Origin: Streptomyces purpureus
GTDB lineage: Bacteria; Actinomycetota; Actinomycetes; Streptomycetales; Streptomycetaceae
NCBI RefSeq assembly: GCF_014648195.1
Contig: NZ_BMQQ01000018.1
Coordinates: forward strand, 17,818-81,817
Direction of reading: 5' to 3'
Length of the DNA: 64,000 nt
Numbering within the stretch: the stretch's first letter is position 1; each line of letters starts with the position of its first letter. The notes beneath the pieces are model-generated. The model was not told where the DNA came from. It searched no databases and saw only the letters and a program-made list of their open reading frames with translations. A program made the position numbers and the translations under genes. This document shows, piece after piece, positions 34,207 through 43,481 of this stretch.

Positions 34207-35391
34207 CTACGGCTTCAGCAGGGTCTTGACCATCCCATCGGCCTTCGCCTGGAACGTCTCGTACGCCTGCGGCCCCTCCTCCAGCGGCAGCACATGCGTG
34301 GCGAAATTCTCCACGCCCAGGGGATCGCTCTCCGTGAGCAGGGGAAGGATGTCGTCCACCCAGCGCCGGACGTTGGCCTGCCCCATCCGCAGCTGGAGCT
34401 GCTTGTCGAACAGGGTCAGCATCGGAATGGGATCGGCCATCCCTCCATAGACCCCGGCGAGTGAGATCGTGCCGCCGCGCCGCACGACGTCGATCGCCGT
34501 GTACAGGGCGTTCAGCCGGTCGACGCCGAGGTGCTCCATGACCTTCTGCGCGAGAGCGCCGGGCAGCTTGGCCGTGGCCCACTGCGCCGCCTTGACCAGC
34601 GGCGCGCCGTGCGCCTCCATGCCGACGGCGTCGATGACGGCGTCCGTGCCGCGGCCGTCGGTGAGGTCACGGATCGTGTCGCCCAGACCGTGGTCGTGCT
34701 CCCGCAGGTCCAGGGCGGTCACGCCGCGCGAGGAAGCCCGGCGCAGCCGTTCCGGTACGAGGTCCACGCCGACGACCAGCGAGGCGCCGCGGTGCAGCGC
34801 GATACGGGCGGCCATGTCACCGATCGGCCCCAGGCCGAGGACCGTGAGCGAACCGCCCGGGGGAACGGCGGCGTACTCGACGGCCTGCCACGCGGTCGGA
34901 AGCACGTCGGACAGATAGACGAAACGCTCGTCGGGCGGCCCCTCGGGCACCTTGACCGGCAGCGTGTCACCGAACGGCACCCTCAGGAACTGCGCCTGCC
35001 CGCCCGGCACCTGCCCGTACAGCTTGGTGTACCCGAACAGCGCGGCGCCCGTTCCCCGCTCACGCACCTGGGTCGTCTCGCACTGCGAGTGCAGACCGTG
35101 CTCGCACATGAAGCACGTACCGCAGGAGACGTTGAAGGGCACCACGACCCGGTCGCCGGGCGACAGGCTCCGCACGTCGGAGCCGGTCTCCTCCACGATG
35201 CCCATCGGCTCGTGGCCGAGGATGTCACCGGGATCGAGGTACGGGCCCAGGACTTCGTACAGATGCAGGTCGGAACCGCAGATCCCGGTCGAGGTCACGC
35301 GGACGATCACATCGGTCCGGTCCTGGATCCGAGGGTCGGGGACCGTCTCGACCCGGACGTCCCTCCTGCCCTGCCAGGTCAGTGCACGCAT
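34207..35391 (-). CDS. Zinc-dependent alcohol dehydrogenase, formaldehyde-dehydrogenase-like
   Basis: 394 residues from ATG 35391, with GGGAGG upstream. Catalytic zinc motifs are CGSDLH and GHEPMGIV; the structural zinc loop is SCGTCFMCEHGLHSQC. The Rossmann motif is VLGLGPIGDMAARIAL. Length and the internal KLPGALAQKVMEHLGVDRLN insertion match the glutathione-independent formaldehyde dehydrogenase-like branch. The substrate cannot be set from sequence. It is divergent from the pyruvate-oxidase-like gene. Confidence 0.88.
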   Translation of the reverse strand: MRALTWQGRRDVRVETVPDPRIQDRTDVIVRVTSTGICGSDLHLYEVLGPYLDPGDILGHEPMGIVEETGSDVRSLSPGDRVVVPFNVSCGTCFMCEHGLHSQCETTQVRERGTGAALFGYTKLYGQVPGGQAQFLRVPFGDTLPVKVPEGPPDERFVYLSDVLPTAWQAVEYAAVPPGGSLTVLGLGPIGDMAARIALHRGASLVVGVDLVPERLRRASSRGVTALDLREHDHGLGDTIRDLTDGRGTDAVIDAVGMEAHGAPLVKAAQWATAKLPGALAQKVMEHLGVDRLNALYTAIDVVRRGGTISLAGVYGGMADPIPMLTLFDKQLQLRMGQANVRRWVDDILPLLTESDPLGVENFATHVLPLEEGPQAYETFQAKADGMVKTLLKP

Positions 35392-35567
35392 CGCGTCCTC
35401 CCGGTCCGGATAGGTTCGACGGCCGGCCGCCGGCGGCCGGGCCGCCCCATCGGCGGGTACCCCCGGGCGGACGGAACATCCTGAATCCGCCCCGGCCATG
35501 TTTCCCCGGCCGCAGCCGGGTAGGCGCCGTACCGATCCAACCGGTGACAACGGACGGAGTCCCCGTC

Positions 35568-37358
35568 ATGAAGGTTTCGGACCACATCCTCGAACGGCTC
35601 CGTGAGTGGGGCGTCGAGCACGTCTTCGGCTACCCGGGTGACGGCATCAACGGTCTGCTGGCCGCCTGGGGGCGTGCCGGCAACCGGCCGCGGTTCATCC
35701 AGTCGCGGCACGAGGAGATGAGCGCCTTCGAGGCGGTCGGCTACGCCAAGTTCTCGGGCCGTACGGGCGTCTGCGTGGCGACCTCCGGCCCCGGCGCCAT
35801 CCATCTGCTCAACGGTCTGTACGACGCGAAGCTCGACCACGTTCCCGTGGTGGCGATCGTCGGGCAGACCGACCGCACCGCGCTGGGCGGCTCGTACCAG
35901 CAGGAGGTCGACCTGCCGGCCCTCTTCAAGGACGTGGCATCGGACTTCTGCGGCACGGTCACCGTCCCCCAGCAGCTGCCCAACGTCCTGGACCGGGCCA
36001 TGCGCGTGGCCACCGCCCGCCGTACCGCGACCGCCGTGATCGTCCCGGGAGATGTCCAGGAGCTGGAGTACGAGGCGCCCGAGCACGCCTTCAAGATGGT
36101 CCCCTCCAGCCTGGGCTTGGGCCGTTCCGTGGTCGTGGCCGCCGACGAGGACATCGAGCGCAGCGCCGAGATCCTCAACGCCGGCGAACGCGTCGCCGTA
36201 CTCGTCGGGCAGGGGGCACGGGACGCCCGTCCCGAAGTCGAACAGCTCGCCGAACTCCTCGGAGCCGGCGTCGCGAAGGCCCTGCTGGGCAAGGACGTCC
36301 TCCCCGACACCCTGCCGTACGTCACCGGTGCCATCGGCCTGCTCGGCACCCGGCCGTCGTACGAGCTGATGCGGGACTGCGACACCCTGCTGGTGATCGG
36401 CTCCAGCTTCCCGTACAGCCAGTTCCTGCCGGAGTTCGGCAAGGTACGGGCCGTCCAGGTCGAGCTGGAGCCGTCGATGGCGGGGCTTCGCTACCCCTTC
36501 GAGCTCAATCTCGTCGGGGATGCCAAGGCGACCCTCCAACGGCTGATCCCCTTGCTGCACCACAAGACCGACCGGTCCTGGCGCGAGAACGTCGAGCGGC
36601 AGACGGCCCGGTGGTGGGAGGTGATGGAGCGCCGAGCCGCCGTGTCCGCCGACCCGATCAACCCGGAATACGTGGTTCACGCCCTCGACGGACTCCTGCC
36701 CGACGACGTGATCCTCGCCGCCGACTCCGGCTCCGCCGCGAACTGGTACGCCCGGCACCTGCGTCTGCGGGGTGACATGCGCGGGTCCCTGTCGGGGACG
36801 CTGGCCACGATGGGCTCGGGCGTGCCCTATGTGATCGGCGCGAAGTTCGCCCGGCCGGACCGGCCGGCGGTCGCCCTCGTCGGCGACGGCGCGATGCAGA
36901 TGAACGGCCTCGCCGAGCTGATCACGGTCGCCAAGTACTGGACGCAGTGGCGCGATCCGCGGCTCGTCGTGGCAGTCCTCAACAACCGGGACCTCAATCA
37001 GGTGACGTGGGAGATGCGCGCCCTGGAGGGAGCACCGCAGTTCGAGGAGTCCCAGCGGCTGCCCGACGTGCCGTACGCCGCGTTCGCCCGGGAACTGGGC
37101 CTGGACGGAGCACGGGTGGACGAACCCGACGGCGTGGAGTCCGCGTGGCGCCAGGCTCTGACGGGGGACCGGCCCTTCGTCATCGACTTCCGTACGGACC
37201 CGGCCGTGCCGCCCATCCCGCCGCACGCCACCCTCGACCAGATCGCCAACGTCGCCGGGGCCATGGTCCACGGCGACAGCGACCGGGCATCGGTCGTGCG
37301 CCAGGGCCTCAAGGCGAAGGTCCAGAACCTCCTGCCCGGCGGCAAGAGCAAAGGATGA
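35568..37358 (+). CDS. Thiamine-diphosphate enzyme, pyruvate oxidase / quinone-dependent pyruvate dehydrogenase-like
   Basis: 596 residues from ATG 35568. The catalytic glutamate lies in RHEEMSAFEAVGYAK, and the ThDP motif runs from GDGAMQMNG to LNN about 30 residues on. The layout (ThDP Pyr domain, central FAD/NAD domain, PP domain) fits PoxB and acetolactate-type enzymes. Streptomyces annotations often call it thiamine pyrophosphate-requiring enzyme. A PoxB-like role would oxidise pyruvate to acetate and CO2 at the membrane, but the C-terminal helix is weak here. Confidence 0.82.
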   Translation: MKVSDHILERLREWGVEHVFGYPGDGINGLLAAWGRAGNRPRFIQSRHEEMSAFEAVGYAKFSGRTGVCVATSGPGAIHLLNGLYDAKLDHVPVVAIVGQTDRTALGGSYQQEVDLPALFKDVASDFCGTVTVPQQLPNVLDRAMRVATARRTATAVIVPGDVQELEYEAPEHAFKMVPSSLGLGRSVVVAADEDIERSAEILNAGERVAVLVGQGARDARPEVEQLAELLGAGVAKALLGKDVLPDTLPYVTGAIGLLGTRPSYELMRDCDTLLVIGSSFPYSQFLPEFGKVRAVQVELEPSMAGLRYPFELNLVGDAKATLQRLIPLLHHKTDRSWRENVERQTARWWEVMERRAAVSADPINPEYVVHALDGLLPDDVILAADSGSAANWYARHLRLRGDMRGSLSGTLATMGSGVPYVIGAKFARPDRPAVALVGDGAMQMNGLAELITVAKYWTQWRDPRLVVAVLNNRDLNQVTWEMRALEGAPQFEESQRLPDVPYAAFARELGLDGARVDEPDGVESAWRQALTGDRPFVIDFRTDPAVPPIPPHATLDQIANVAGAMVHGDSDRASVVRQGLKAKVQNLLPGGKSKG

Positions 37359-37379
37359 CGGCCACGCATACGGCTACGG

Positions 37380-38078
37380 CTACGGAGCGCCTTTGTCGTG
37401 GGACAGTACGTCGGCCACCACCCGCAGATCGGAGACCAGCCCGTCGTACACGGCGTCCCGGTCGTCGGCCCGCAGAACCGCCGAAGGGTGAATCGTCGCC
37501 ACCAGCCCCCGCACACTCTCGGCGGCCTCGCCGCCGTCGCCCAGATCCGGCCACGGCAGGAGCGCGCCACGCTGCTCGGTGACCCGGAACGACGAACCGA
37601 GCAGCGCCTTTCCCGCCGTGGCCCCGAGCGCGACGACCACCTCCGGGGACACGAGCCGCAGTTCGGCGAGGAACCATGGCCGACACGCCGTCATCTCCCG
37701 CAGGTTCGGCGACTTGTGGATGCGGCGCTTGCCGCCTTCGGGGGTCGTGAACTTGAAGTGCTTCACCGCGTTCGTGACGTACGCCGCCTCCGGGTCGATG
37801 CCCACATCCCCCAGCGCTCGCGCCAGCACCCTGCCGGCCGGACCGACGAACGGCCTGCCCTGCCGGTCCTCCTGGTCGCCCGGCTGCTCCCCGAGGAGAA
37901 GAAGGCGGGCGGAGGTGTCGCCCTCGCCGAACACGGTCTGGGTCGCGTCCTCGTGCAGCGGGCATCCCCGGCACTGGGCCGCCGCCTTGCGGAGACCCGG
38001 CAGGCCCGCCCGGCCGCCGGGCAGGAAGGGCGTGGCGTCGTACGCCTGCTCCGGTTGCCCGTCATGGGTCGTTCCCAT
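37380..38078 (-). CDS. udgX: UdgX-type uracil-DNA glycosylase
   Basis: 232 residues. The family-4 iron-sulfur start has CRGCPL, motif A is GEQPGDQEDRQGRPFVGPAG, and the C-terminal motif is HPSAVLR. The diagnostic KRRIHK loop is present with His at residue 121. In mycobacterial UdgX this histidine forms a covalent bond with the abasic site after removing uracil, giving a DNA-bound suicide complex. It stands alone and converges on the pyruvate-oxidase-like gene. It has all the residues needed for activity. Confidence 0.9.
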   Translation of the reverse strand: MGTTHDGQPEQAYDATPFLPGGRAGLPGLRKAAAQCRGCPLHEDATQTVFGEGDTSARLLLLGEQPGDQEDRQGRPFVGPAGRVLARALGDVGIDPEAAYVTNAVKHFKFTTPEGGKRRIHKSPNLREMTACRPWFLAELRLVSPEVVVALGATAGKALLGSSFRVTEQRGALLPWPDLGDGGEAAESVRGLVATIHPSAVLRADDRDAVYDGLVSDLRVVADVLSHDKGAP

Positions 38079-38276
38079 GCCTCGTCACCTCCGCTGTTCC
38101 CGCTGAGGCACGGCCGGCACCGGGCCGCCCAGCGCCTGATGCCACCCTGCGCCCGGGTGAGCGCGGCCGCAATCCGGCGTCCGGCCGCTCGCGCCACACG
38201 CGTGGATCGGCCGTGGACGAGCGAGGATGCGTAACGAAGAGAACGAACCGGTCCTTGTCGGGAGAAAGAAGGCCCT

Positions 38277-38768
38277 GTGAACCACCAAGCTGTGAGCATC
38301 TACCTCAACGACCATCTGGCGGGAGCCACGTCCGGGGTCGAACTGGCCCGGCGCATCGCGGGGGCGCACCGCTCCTCGGGGCGGGCGGGGGAGTTGCGGC
38401 GTCTGGCGGACGACATCGCCGAGGACCGGGAGAGTCTCCTGGAGTTGATGGACGCACTGGACGTCACTCCTCGCCGCTACAAGGTCTACGGCGGGTGGGT
38501 CGCGGAGAAGGTCGGCCGGCTCAAGCCCAACGGCCGCGTCTACCACCGGTCGGGCCTGAGCACGCTGATCGAGCTGGAGGCGCTGCGGATGGGGATCCAG
38601 GGCAAGCACCAGCTGTGGCAGGCGCTTCTGCCCGTCGTCATGGAGCACGACGGTTTTGACGAGGAGCGGCTGCAGACGCTGCTGGAGCGGGCCGCGGATC
38701 AGATGGCTTCCGTGGACGCCCTGCACGACACCGCCGCCGACTCCATCCTGCGCGGCGGCCGCGACTGA
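38277..38768 (+). CDS. Conserved helical protein of unknown function
   Basis: 163 residues from GTG 38277, with GGAG upstream (GGGAGAAAGAAGGCCCTGTG). VSIYLNDHLAGATSGVELAR, ELRRLADDIAEDRESLLELM, YKVYGGWVAEKVGRLKPNGR and LIELEALRMGIQGKHQLWQA form a mostly helical protein, and similar proteins are common in Streptomyces. Its heptad-like pattern resembles ferritin-like or hemerythrin-like bundles, but no metal-binding set is clear. Confidence 0.72.
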   Translation: MNHQAVSIYLNDHLAGATSGVELARRIAGAHRSSGRAGELRRLADDIAEDRESLLELMDALDVTPRRYKVYGGWVAEKVGRLKPNGRVYHRSGLSTLIELEALRMGIQGKHQLWQALLPVVMEHDGFDEERLQTLLERAADQMASVDALHDTAADSILRGGRD

Positions 38769-38813
38769 GCCCCGGCCGCGACTGGGTGAGCCCCGGCGGC
38801 GCGGATCAGCCCC

Positions 38814-39623
38814 TCACGGGCGGCGCCAGGAGTCGTCGTCGAGGTGCGAGCCCGCCATCGGGCCCATCCGCAGCATCCCGCCGTCGATCGACCAGGAGGC
38901 TCCCGTGACGTAGGAGGCCTCGGGTCCCGCCAGGAACGCGATGACGGCGGCGACTTCGCGGGCGTCCCCGGGGCGCCGCAGCGGAATGCCGCGGCGCGTC
39001 ACCTTCGTCACGTCCTCGTCCTCCTGCCCGGTCATGGGGGTGGCGATCTCGCCCGGGGCGACGGCGTTGACCGTGATGCCGTGCTCGGCGAGTTCCAGGG
39101 CCATCACCTGCGTGAGGAGACCCAGGCCGCCCTTGGCGGCGCAGTATGGCGCCGCGCCGACGCGCGGCTGGTGCTCGTGCACGGACGTGACGTTGACGAT
39201 CCTGCCCCCGCCGCCCTGCGCGATCATGCGCCGCGCCGCCCGCTGCCCGCACAGGAAGGGGCCGATCAGGTCGACGTCGATCACCTTCTGGACCTTCGCG
39301 TGGTCGAGCTCCAGATACGGGGTCGCCGTGCCGGTGCCGGCATTGTTGACCAGCACGTCCAGACGGCCCAGATCCTCGGCGAGCGCGTCGATCACATCGG
39401 CCGCCTCGGGCAGGTGTGTGAGGTCCATCTGGGCGACGGAGGCCCGCCGGCCATGGCGGCGTACTTCCGCCGCGGTGGCCTCGGCGCCCTCCCGGTCGGT
39501 GTGGTATGTGATGCCGACGTCCATGCCGTCGGCGGCGAGGCGGACGGCCGTGGCCCGCCCGATGCCGGAGTCACTGCCGGTGATGACGGCGACGGGGGTC
39601 TGCGCACCCGGGGAGGTGGACAT
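38814..39623 (-). CDS. Classical short-chain dehydrogenase/reductase
   Basis: 269 residues. The NAD(P) motif is GSDSGIG, followed by NNAG, the active site serine region NVTSVHE and catalytic YCAAK. C-terminal SWSIDGGMLRMGP is typical of 3-oxoacyl-ACP-reductase-like SDRs. Substrate unknown. A second SDR gene lies 38 bases upstream on the same strand, so the pair is probably co-transcribed. Confidence 0.88.
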   Translation of the reverse strand: MSTSPGAQTPVAVITGSDSGIGRATAVRLAADGMDVGITYHTDREGAEATAAEVRRHGRRASVAQMDLTHLPEAADVIDALAEDLGRLDVLVNNAGTGTATPYLELDHAKVQKVIDVDLIGPFLCGQRAARRMIAQGGGGRIVNVTSVHEHQPRVGAAPYCAAKGGLGLLTQVMALELAEHGITVNAVAPGEIATPMTGQEDEDVTKVTRRGIPLRRPGDAREVAAVIAFLAGPEASYVTGASWSIDGGMLRMGPMAGSHLDDDSWRRP

Positions 39624-39661
39624 CTCGCTCCTTCACTGGTTGGGAGGGCATGGCCGGGCGG

Positions 39662-40408
39662 TCAGGGCCAGGAGGGCTCCTTGCGGGGGACGACGACCAG
39701 TTCGGAGACCGCGCTGCCGGCCGGTACCGACAGGGCGTACAGCACGGTGTCGGCCACGATGTCCGGGCTCTGCAGCATCGACACGTCGGCGTCCGGGAAG
39801 CGCTCCATGATGAACGGCGTCTCCATGCCGCCCGCGATGACACCGGTGACCCCGATGCCGGGGCAGTCCCGCTGCGCCTCCTTGAACAGCGTGTGGGTGA
39901 AGGCGCGCAGGCCCGTCTTGCCCGCCGCGTACGGTCCCGCCTCGGTCCAGGTGCGGTTGGCCGCGGTGGAGAGGATGTTCACGATGTGACCGCCGCCACG
40001 GGCCACCATGCGGCGGTAGTTCTCCAGGCACAGGTACATCGGGCCGAGCAGATTCGTGGTGACCACCCGGGTCACTTCGTCGGCCGTCAGGTGCTCGATC
40101 GGCTTGGACACGTCCACGGCGGCGTTGTTGACCAGCACGTCCACCGCATGGCCCTCCGCGTCCAGGTCGCGGAAGACGTCGGCGACCATCCGGGGGTCCC
40201 GGACGTCCATCTCGACGAAGCGGGCGTCGCGCCCGGCGCCGGTCAGGTCGTCGCACAGTTCCCGGGCCATGTCCTTGCGTACGTCCGCCACCAGCACCGA
40301 CGCCCCGGCCGAGGCCAGCCTGCGGCAGATGGACGCCCCCAGTCCGCGTGCCCCACCGGTCACCAGGGCCCGCCTGCCGTGGAGGTCGACCCGTACTCCG
40401 CTGTCCAT
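39662..40408 (-). CDS. Second short-chain dehydrogenase/reductase
   Basis: 248 residues from ATG 40408 with GGCGGAG upstream. Motifs: TGGARGLG, NNAAV, ILSTAANRT and YAAGK. The C-terminus (SVPAGSAVSELVVVPRKEPSWP) resembles the SDR group with a conserved SELVV ending. It precedes the SDR at 38814 and likely forms a two-gene operon with it. Substrate not predictable. Confidence 0.87.
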   Translation of the reverse strand: MDSGVRVDLHGRRALVTGGARGLGASICRRLASAGASVLVADVRKDMARELCDDLTGAGRDARFVEMDVRDPRMVADVFRDLDAEGHAVDVLVNNAAVDVSKPIEHLTADEVTRVVTTNLLGPMYLCLENYRRMVARGGGHIVNILSTAANRTWTEAGPYAAGKTGLRAFTHTLFKEAQRDCPGIGVTGVIAGGMETPFIMERFPDADVSMLQSPDIVADTVLYALSVPAGSAVSELVVVPRKEPSWP

Positions 40409-40882
40409 GCTCTCCGCCTTCCGTCGCCTGCGGTCTCGCGCCGGTCGTGTGCAAGGAGTGACCGCTTCGTCTCCCACTGTGGAGCCTGCGGGGGGATCCG
40501 GCACGCGGGGGTGGACCGGCGGCCGGACCCCCGGCGCACGCGCGAGCGTGGCCCGCGTCACGTCGACGCGGCCCGAACCGTACGGAGGAGTCCAAGCAGC
40601 GGTTCCTGTGAGCAAGCACACCAGAAGTCCAAGTCGTCCTGTCTCCATGGAATTTCGTGCCACCGAGGGCACCGCTTCCCACGCTCCGCCTTTCCAATCG
40701 GGCGTTCTCTGCCAAACTGGTCACCGCTGTGCCAGGAGGCCCGAAGGAGCGCCCGACGAGCGGTACAGCACGCAAGAGTTCCGGCGGAGCGGCAGCGTCA
40801 CGCATTTTCACGCCCGCTCCTCGCCACATCCGCCAGCCCGGGGCTGCTTTTCGCACCCGGGCTCGTCACTGAGTACTCGACT
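40409..40882. other. 474-bp divergent intergenic region
   Basis: Between the SDR operon (minus) and the MFS gene (plus). No convincing ORF. It should hold both promoters. AGGAG at about 40735 does not precede a usable start. I see no strong repeat or hairpin. Confidence 0.45.
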
Positions 40883-42238
40883 GTGCCCTCTCACTCCACG
40901 GCCTCGGCCGCGCCGCGTCCTGCCTCCGCACGGGACGACCGTTCGCCCTGGCGTTCCCTCAAGTACCGCAGCATGCGCTGGTGGTCCGTCGCCAACTTCG
41001 TGTCCAACGCGGGCACGTGGATGCAGCTCACGGTCCAGAACCTGCTCGTCCTGCAGATCACCGGATCCGCCGCCGCCACCGGCCTGTCGCTGTCCGTCCA
41101 GGCGGCGCCCGGGCTGCTCATGGGCGTCGTCGGCGGCGCCGTCGTCGACCGGTGGCCCCGGAAGCTGACCGCCGCCGTCAGCCAGGCCCTGCTGGGCGCC
41201 GTCGCCTTCGTGACGGCCGTACTCGTCGTGACGGACCAGCTCAACCTCGGCGTCCTGATGGCCCTGGCGGCGATCACCGGTCTGATCGCCACCGTCGACG
41301 GCCCCGCGTGCGCGCTGCTCGGCAACGACCTGGTCCGCACCGAGGACGTTCCCTCCGCCATCGGCGTCGGATCGCTCGTGCACAACGCCGGCCGGCTCGC
41401 CGGAGCCGCGATGGCCGGTATCACGGTCGGCTTCCTCGGTACGGCCGCCGCGTACGCGGCCAACGGGCTGTCGTTCCTGTTCGTCGCCCTGGTGATCCCC
41501 TTCCTGCGTCCCGTACCGCAGGCCGCGCGCCGCGCCGAGGCCCGCCCCGAGGCCGCGGACGTGCCGGCGACCGCCCGGAGCGAGGACGACCGGACGGTGC
41601 GCCAGGGGCTCATGTTCTTCTTCCGCCGGCCACGGCTGGTCGCGCTCGCCGGCATCACCGGCATCAGCGCCGTCTTCGGCCGGAACTACGGGCTCACCCT
41701 GGCGGTCCTCGTCACCGGTCCGCTCGCGGGCGGAGCGGGCGCCTTCGGCACCGTCTCCACCGTGCTCGCCGTCGGCGGCATCCTCGGCGCGGTTCTCGGC
41801 GCCCGGCTGCGCAAGCCCTCGGTCCGGCTCGTCGGCACCCTCGCCGCGGCCGGAGCCCTCCTCCAGGCGGTGGCGGGCCTGTCGCCCTCCCTCGCCGTCC
41901 TGCTCGTCCTCGTCCTGCCGATGGCCGTGGTCGAGTCGGTGTCGGACACGGCCGGCACGACCGTCCTCCAGACCGATCCGCCCGCGCACATGCGCGGACG
42001 CGTGCTCGGCGTCTGGAACACCATCAAGACCTCATGGGGCCTCGCCGGCCCGCCGCTGCTCGGTCTCCTGATGGAACTGGCCGGAGCGCGGGGCGCGCTC
42101 GTCACGGGCGGTCTGCTCATCGCCGGTGCCATCGGGGCCGGCTATGTGCTCCGTACGCGCCGCGGCACGACCACGGTCGTCCTGCGGACCGACGAGCCCG
42201 TCGCGGTCGGAAAACCGGCCCTGACGACCGCCGCCTGA
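40883..42238 (+). CDS. MFS transporter (EntS/MFS_3-like exporter)
   Basis: About 451 residues from GTG 40883; the start is approximate because the frame is open far upstream. Twelve hydrophobic segments follow SLKYRSMRWWSVANFVSNAG. The motif-A-like loop is GGAVVDRWPRKLT, and the second half has GTVLQTDPPAHMRGRVLGVW, usual in the enterobactin-exporter-like branch (TVLQTDPPAHMRGRVLGVW is in view). Such proteins export siderophores or drugs by proton antiport. Its 3' end overlaps the convergent GT9 frame by about 200 bases. Confidence 0.83.
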   Translation: MPSHSTASAAPRPASARDDRSPWRSLKYRSMRWWSVANFVSNAGTWMQLTVQNLLVLQITGSAAATGLSLSVQAAPGLLMGVVGGAVVDRWPRKLTAAVSQALLGAVAFVTAVLVVTDQLNLGVLMALAAITGLIATVDGPACALLGNDLVRTEDVPSAIGVGSLVHNAGRLAGAAMAGITVGFLGTAAAYAANGLSFLFVALVIPFLRPVPQAARRAEARPEAADVPATARSEDDRTVRQGLMFFFRRPRLVALAGITGISAVFGRNYGLTLAVLVTGPLAGGAGAFGTVSTVLAVGGILGAVLGARLRKPSVRLVGTLAAAGALLQAVAGLSPSLAVLLVLVLPMAVVESVSDTAGTTVLQTDPPAHMRGRVLGVWNTIKTSWGLAGPPLLGLLMELAGARGALVTGGLLIAGAIGAGYVLRTRRGTTTVVLRTDEPVAVGKPALTTAA

Positions 42239-43480
42239 CCGGGACTGTTCGCCTGGCCGGCCGGGGTCCGGGAGCGCGGCCACCGCGTCGAGGACATCGT
42301 CGACGGTGATCCGCAGGAGCCGCTCGTCCGGGACCTGGCCATGAGCGTCTCCGGGGCGGGGCGAGCGGTCGGGCCCGGGATGCCACAGCACACGGTGGCG
42401 GGGGTGCGCTGGAGGGCCCCACAGGCTGGGTGAGACGGGCCCGAAGAGCACCACGGACGGGGTGCCCAAGGCCGTCGCCAGATGCGCGAGGCCGGTGTCG
42501 CCCACGATCACGCAGCGGGCGTGCGCGACGAGCGCGGCCAGCTGCTCGAACGGCATGTCGCCCTGCCCGTCCTGCCCGCCGAGTACGGCCTCCGGCGGCA
42601 GTCCCGCGTGCTCCGCCACGCTCCGGGCCAGCGCCTCCTCGCCCGCACCCGCGGTCACCACGACCCGGTGGCCCGCCGCCTCGAGCGCTCTCGCCAGCGC
42701 CGCGAACCTGTCGCCGGGCCAGCGGCGGGCGGCGGCGTCGGCGCCCGGGTGCACGACGGTCGCGCCGGGGGCGGGAGAGGGCGCCGCCGGAGGTTCGATC
42801 AGCAGGTCGTCCGCGAGCGCCGGCACGCCGTAGTAGCGCAGCAGCCTGCACCAGCGGTCCCGCTCGTGCTCGTCCGCACGCCACACGGGACCTCGGATCC
42901 CGGGAGTGCCCGCGTGCCCGTACGCGAAGAGCCGACCGGGCCGCAGCCGCTCCAGCAGCAGATGGCTGGACGGTCCGCTGCCGTGCAGATCCACGGCGAT
43001 GTCCGGCGCCCCGCCTTCCCACGCCAGCGAAGCGGGGACCGAGCGCCCGGGTGCGGAGGCGGGCAGGAGCCGGTCGACCAGCCCGATCGCGGCGACCGCT
43101 CCCGCCAGCCGCTCAGGGGCGGCCAGGACGACGTCATGCCCGCCCAGATGCCGCCGCAGCCCCCGCAGCGCGGGCACGGCCGTCAGCAGATCTCCCAGCC
43201 CCAGCGCCCGCAACACGAGCACCCGCGGCCGCCGCCCGCCGTCGTCCGCGCCCGACCGGCCGGTACGGGATGCCGGTGCGCCCCTCGCCGCGCCGGCCGC
43301 GCGCGTACGGGCGGTTCGGGCGCCGCCGCCTTTCGCGCCGTCCGCGCCCTCTGGCCACGCTCGGGCGTCGCCTCCCGCCGCGGCGGCCGCGCCGGTACGG
43401 GATGTCTGGCCGCCGCCTCTCGCGGCGGACGCGCGCGTACGGGAGTTCCATACGCCGTCCGCAGGGCCGCCGCCGGCCAT
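42032..43480 (-). CDS. Glycosyltransferase family 9 (heptosyltransferase-like), last gene of the sugar cluster
   Basis: Frame of 482 residues from ATG 43480, one base after the HldE-like stop. The GT9 core runs from VLVLRALGLGDLLTAVPALR to VHPGADAAARRWPGDRFAAL, VIVGDTGLAHLATALGTPSV and VLFGPVSPSLWGP. The first ~85 residues are Ala/Arg/Gly low-complexity, so the true start may be later. The core ends near 42240, and the last ~70 residues overlap the convergent MFS gene and look unconserved, so the usual stop may have been lost. Likely transfers heptose or a related sugar from a nucleotide donor. Confidence 0.78.
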   Translation of the reverse strand: MAGGGPADGVWNSRTRASAARGGGQTSRTGAAAAAGGDARAWPEGADGAKGGGARTARTRAAGAARGAPASRTGRSGADDGGRRPRVLVLRALGLGDLLTAVPALRGLRRHLGGHDVVLAAPERLAGAVAAIGLVDRLLPASAPGRSVPASLAWEGGAPDIAVDLHGSGPSSHLLLERLRPGRLFAYGHAGTPGIRGPVWRADEHERDRWCRLLRYYGVPALADDLLIEPPAAPSPAPGATVVHPGADAAARRWPGDRFAALARALEAAGHRVVVTAGAGEEALARSVAEHAGLPPEAVLGGQDGQGDMPFEQLAALVAHARCVIVGDTGLAHLATALGTPSVVLFGPVSPSLWGPPAHPRHRVLWHPGPDRSPRPGDAHGQVPDERLLRITVDDVLDAVAALPDPGRPGEQSRSGGGRQGRFSDRDGLVGPQDDRGRAAARTEHIAGPDGTGDEQTARDERAPRSGQFHQETEQRRAGEAP

Positions 43481-43481
43481 G

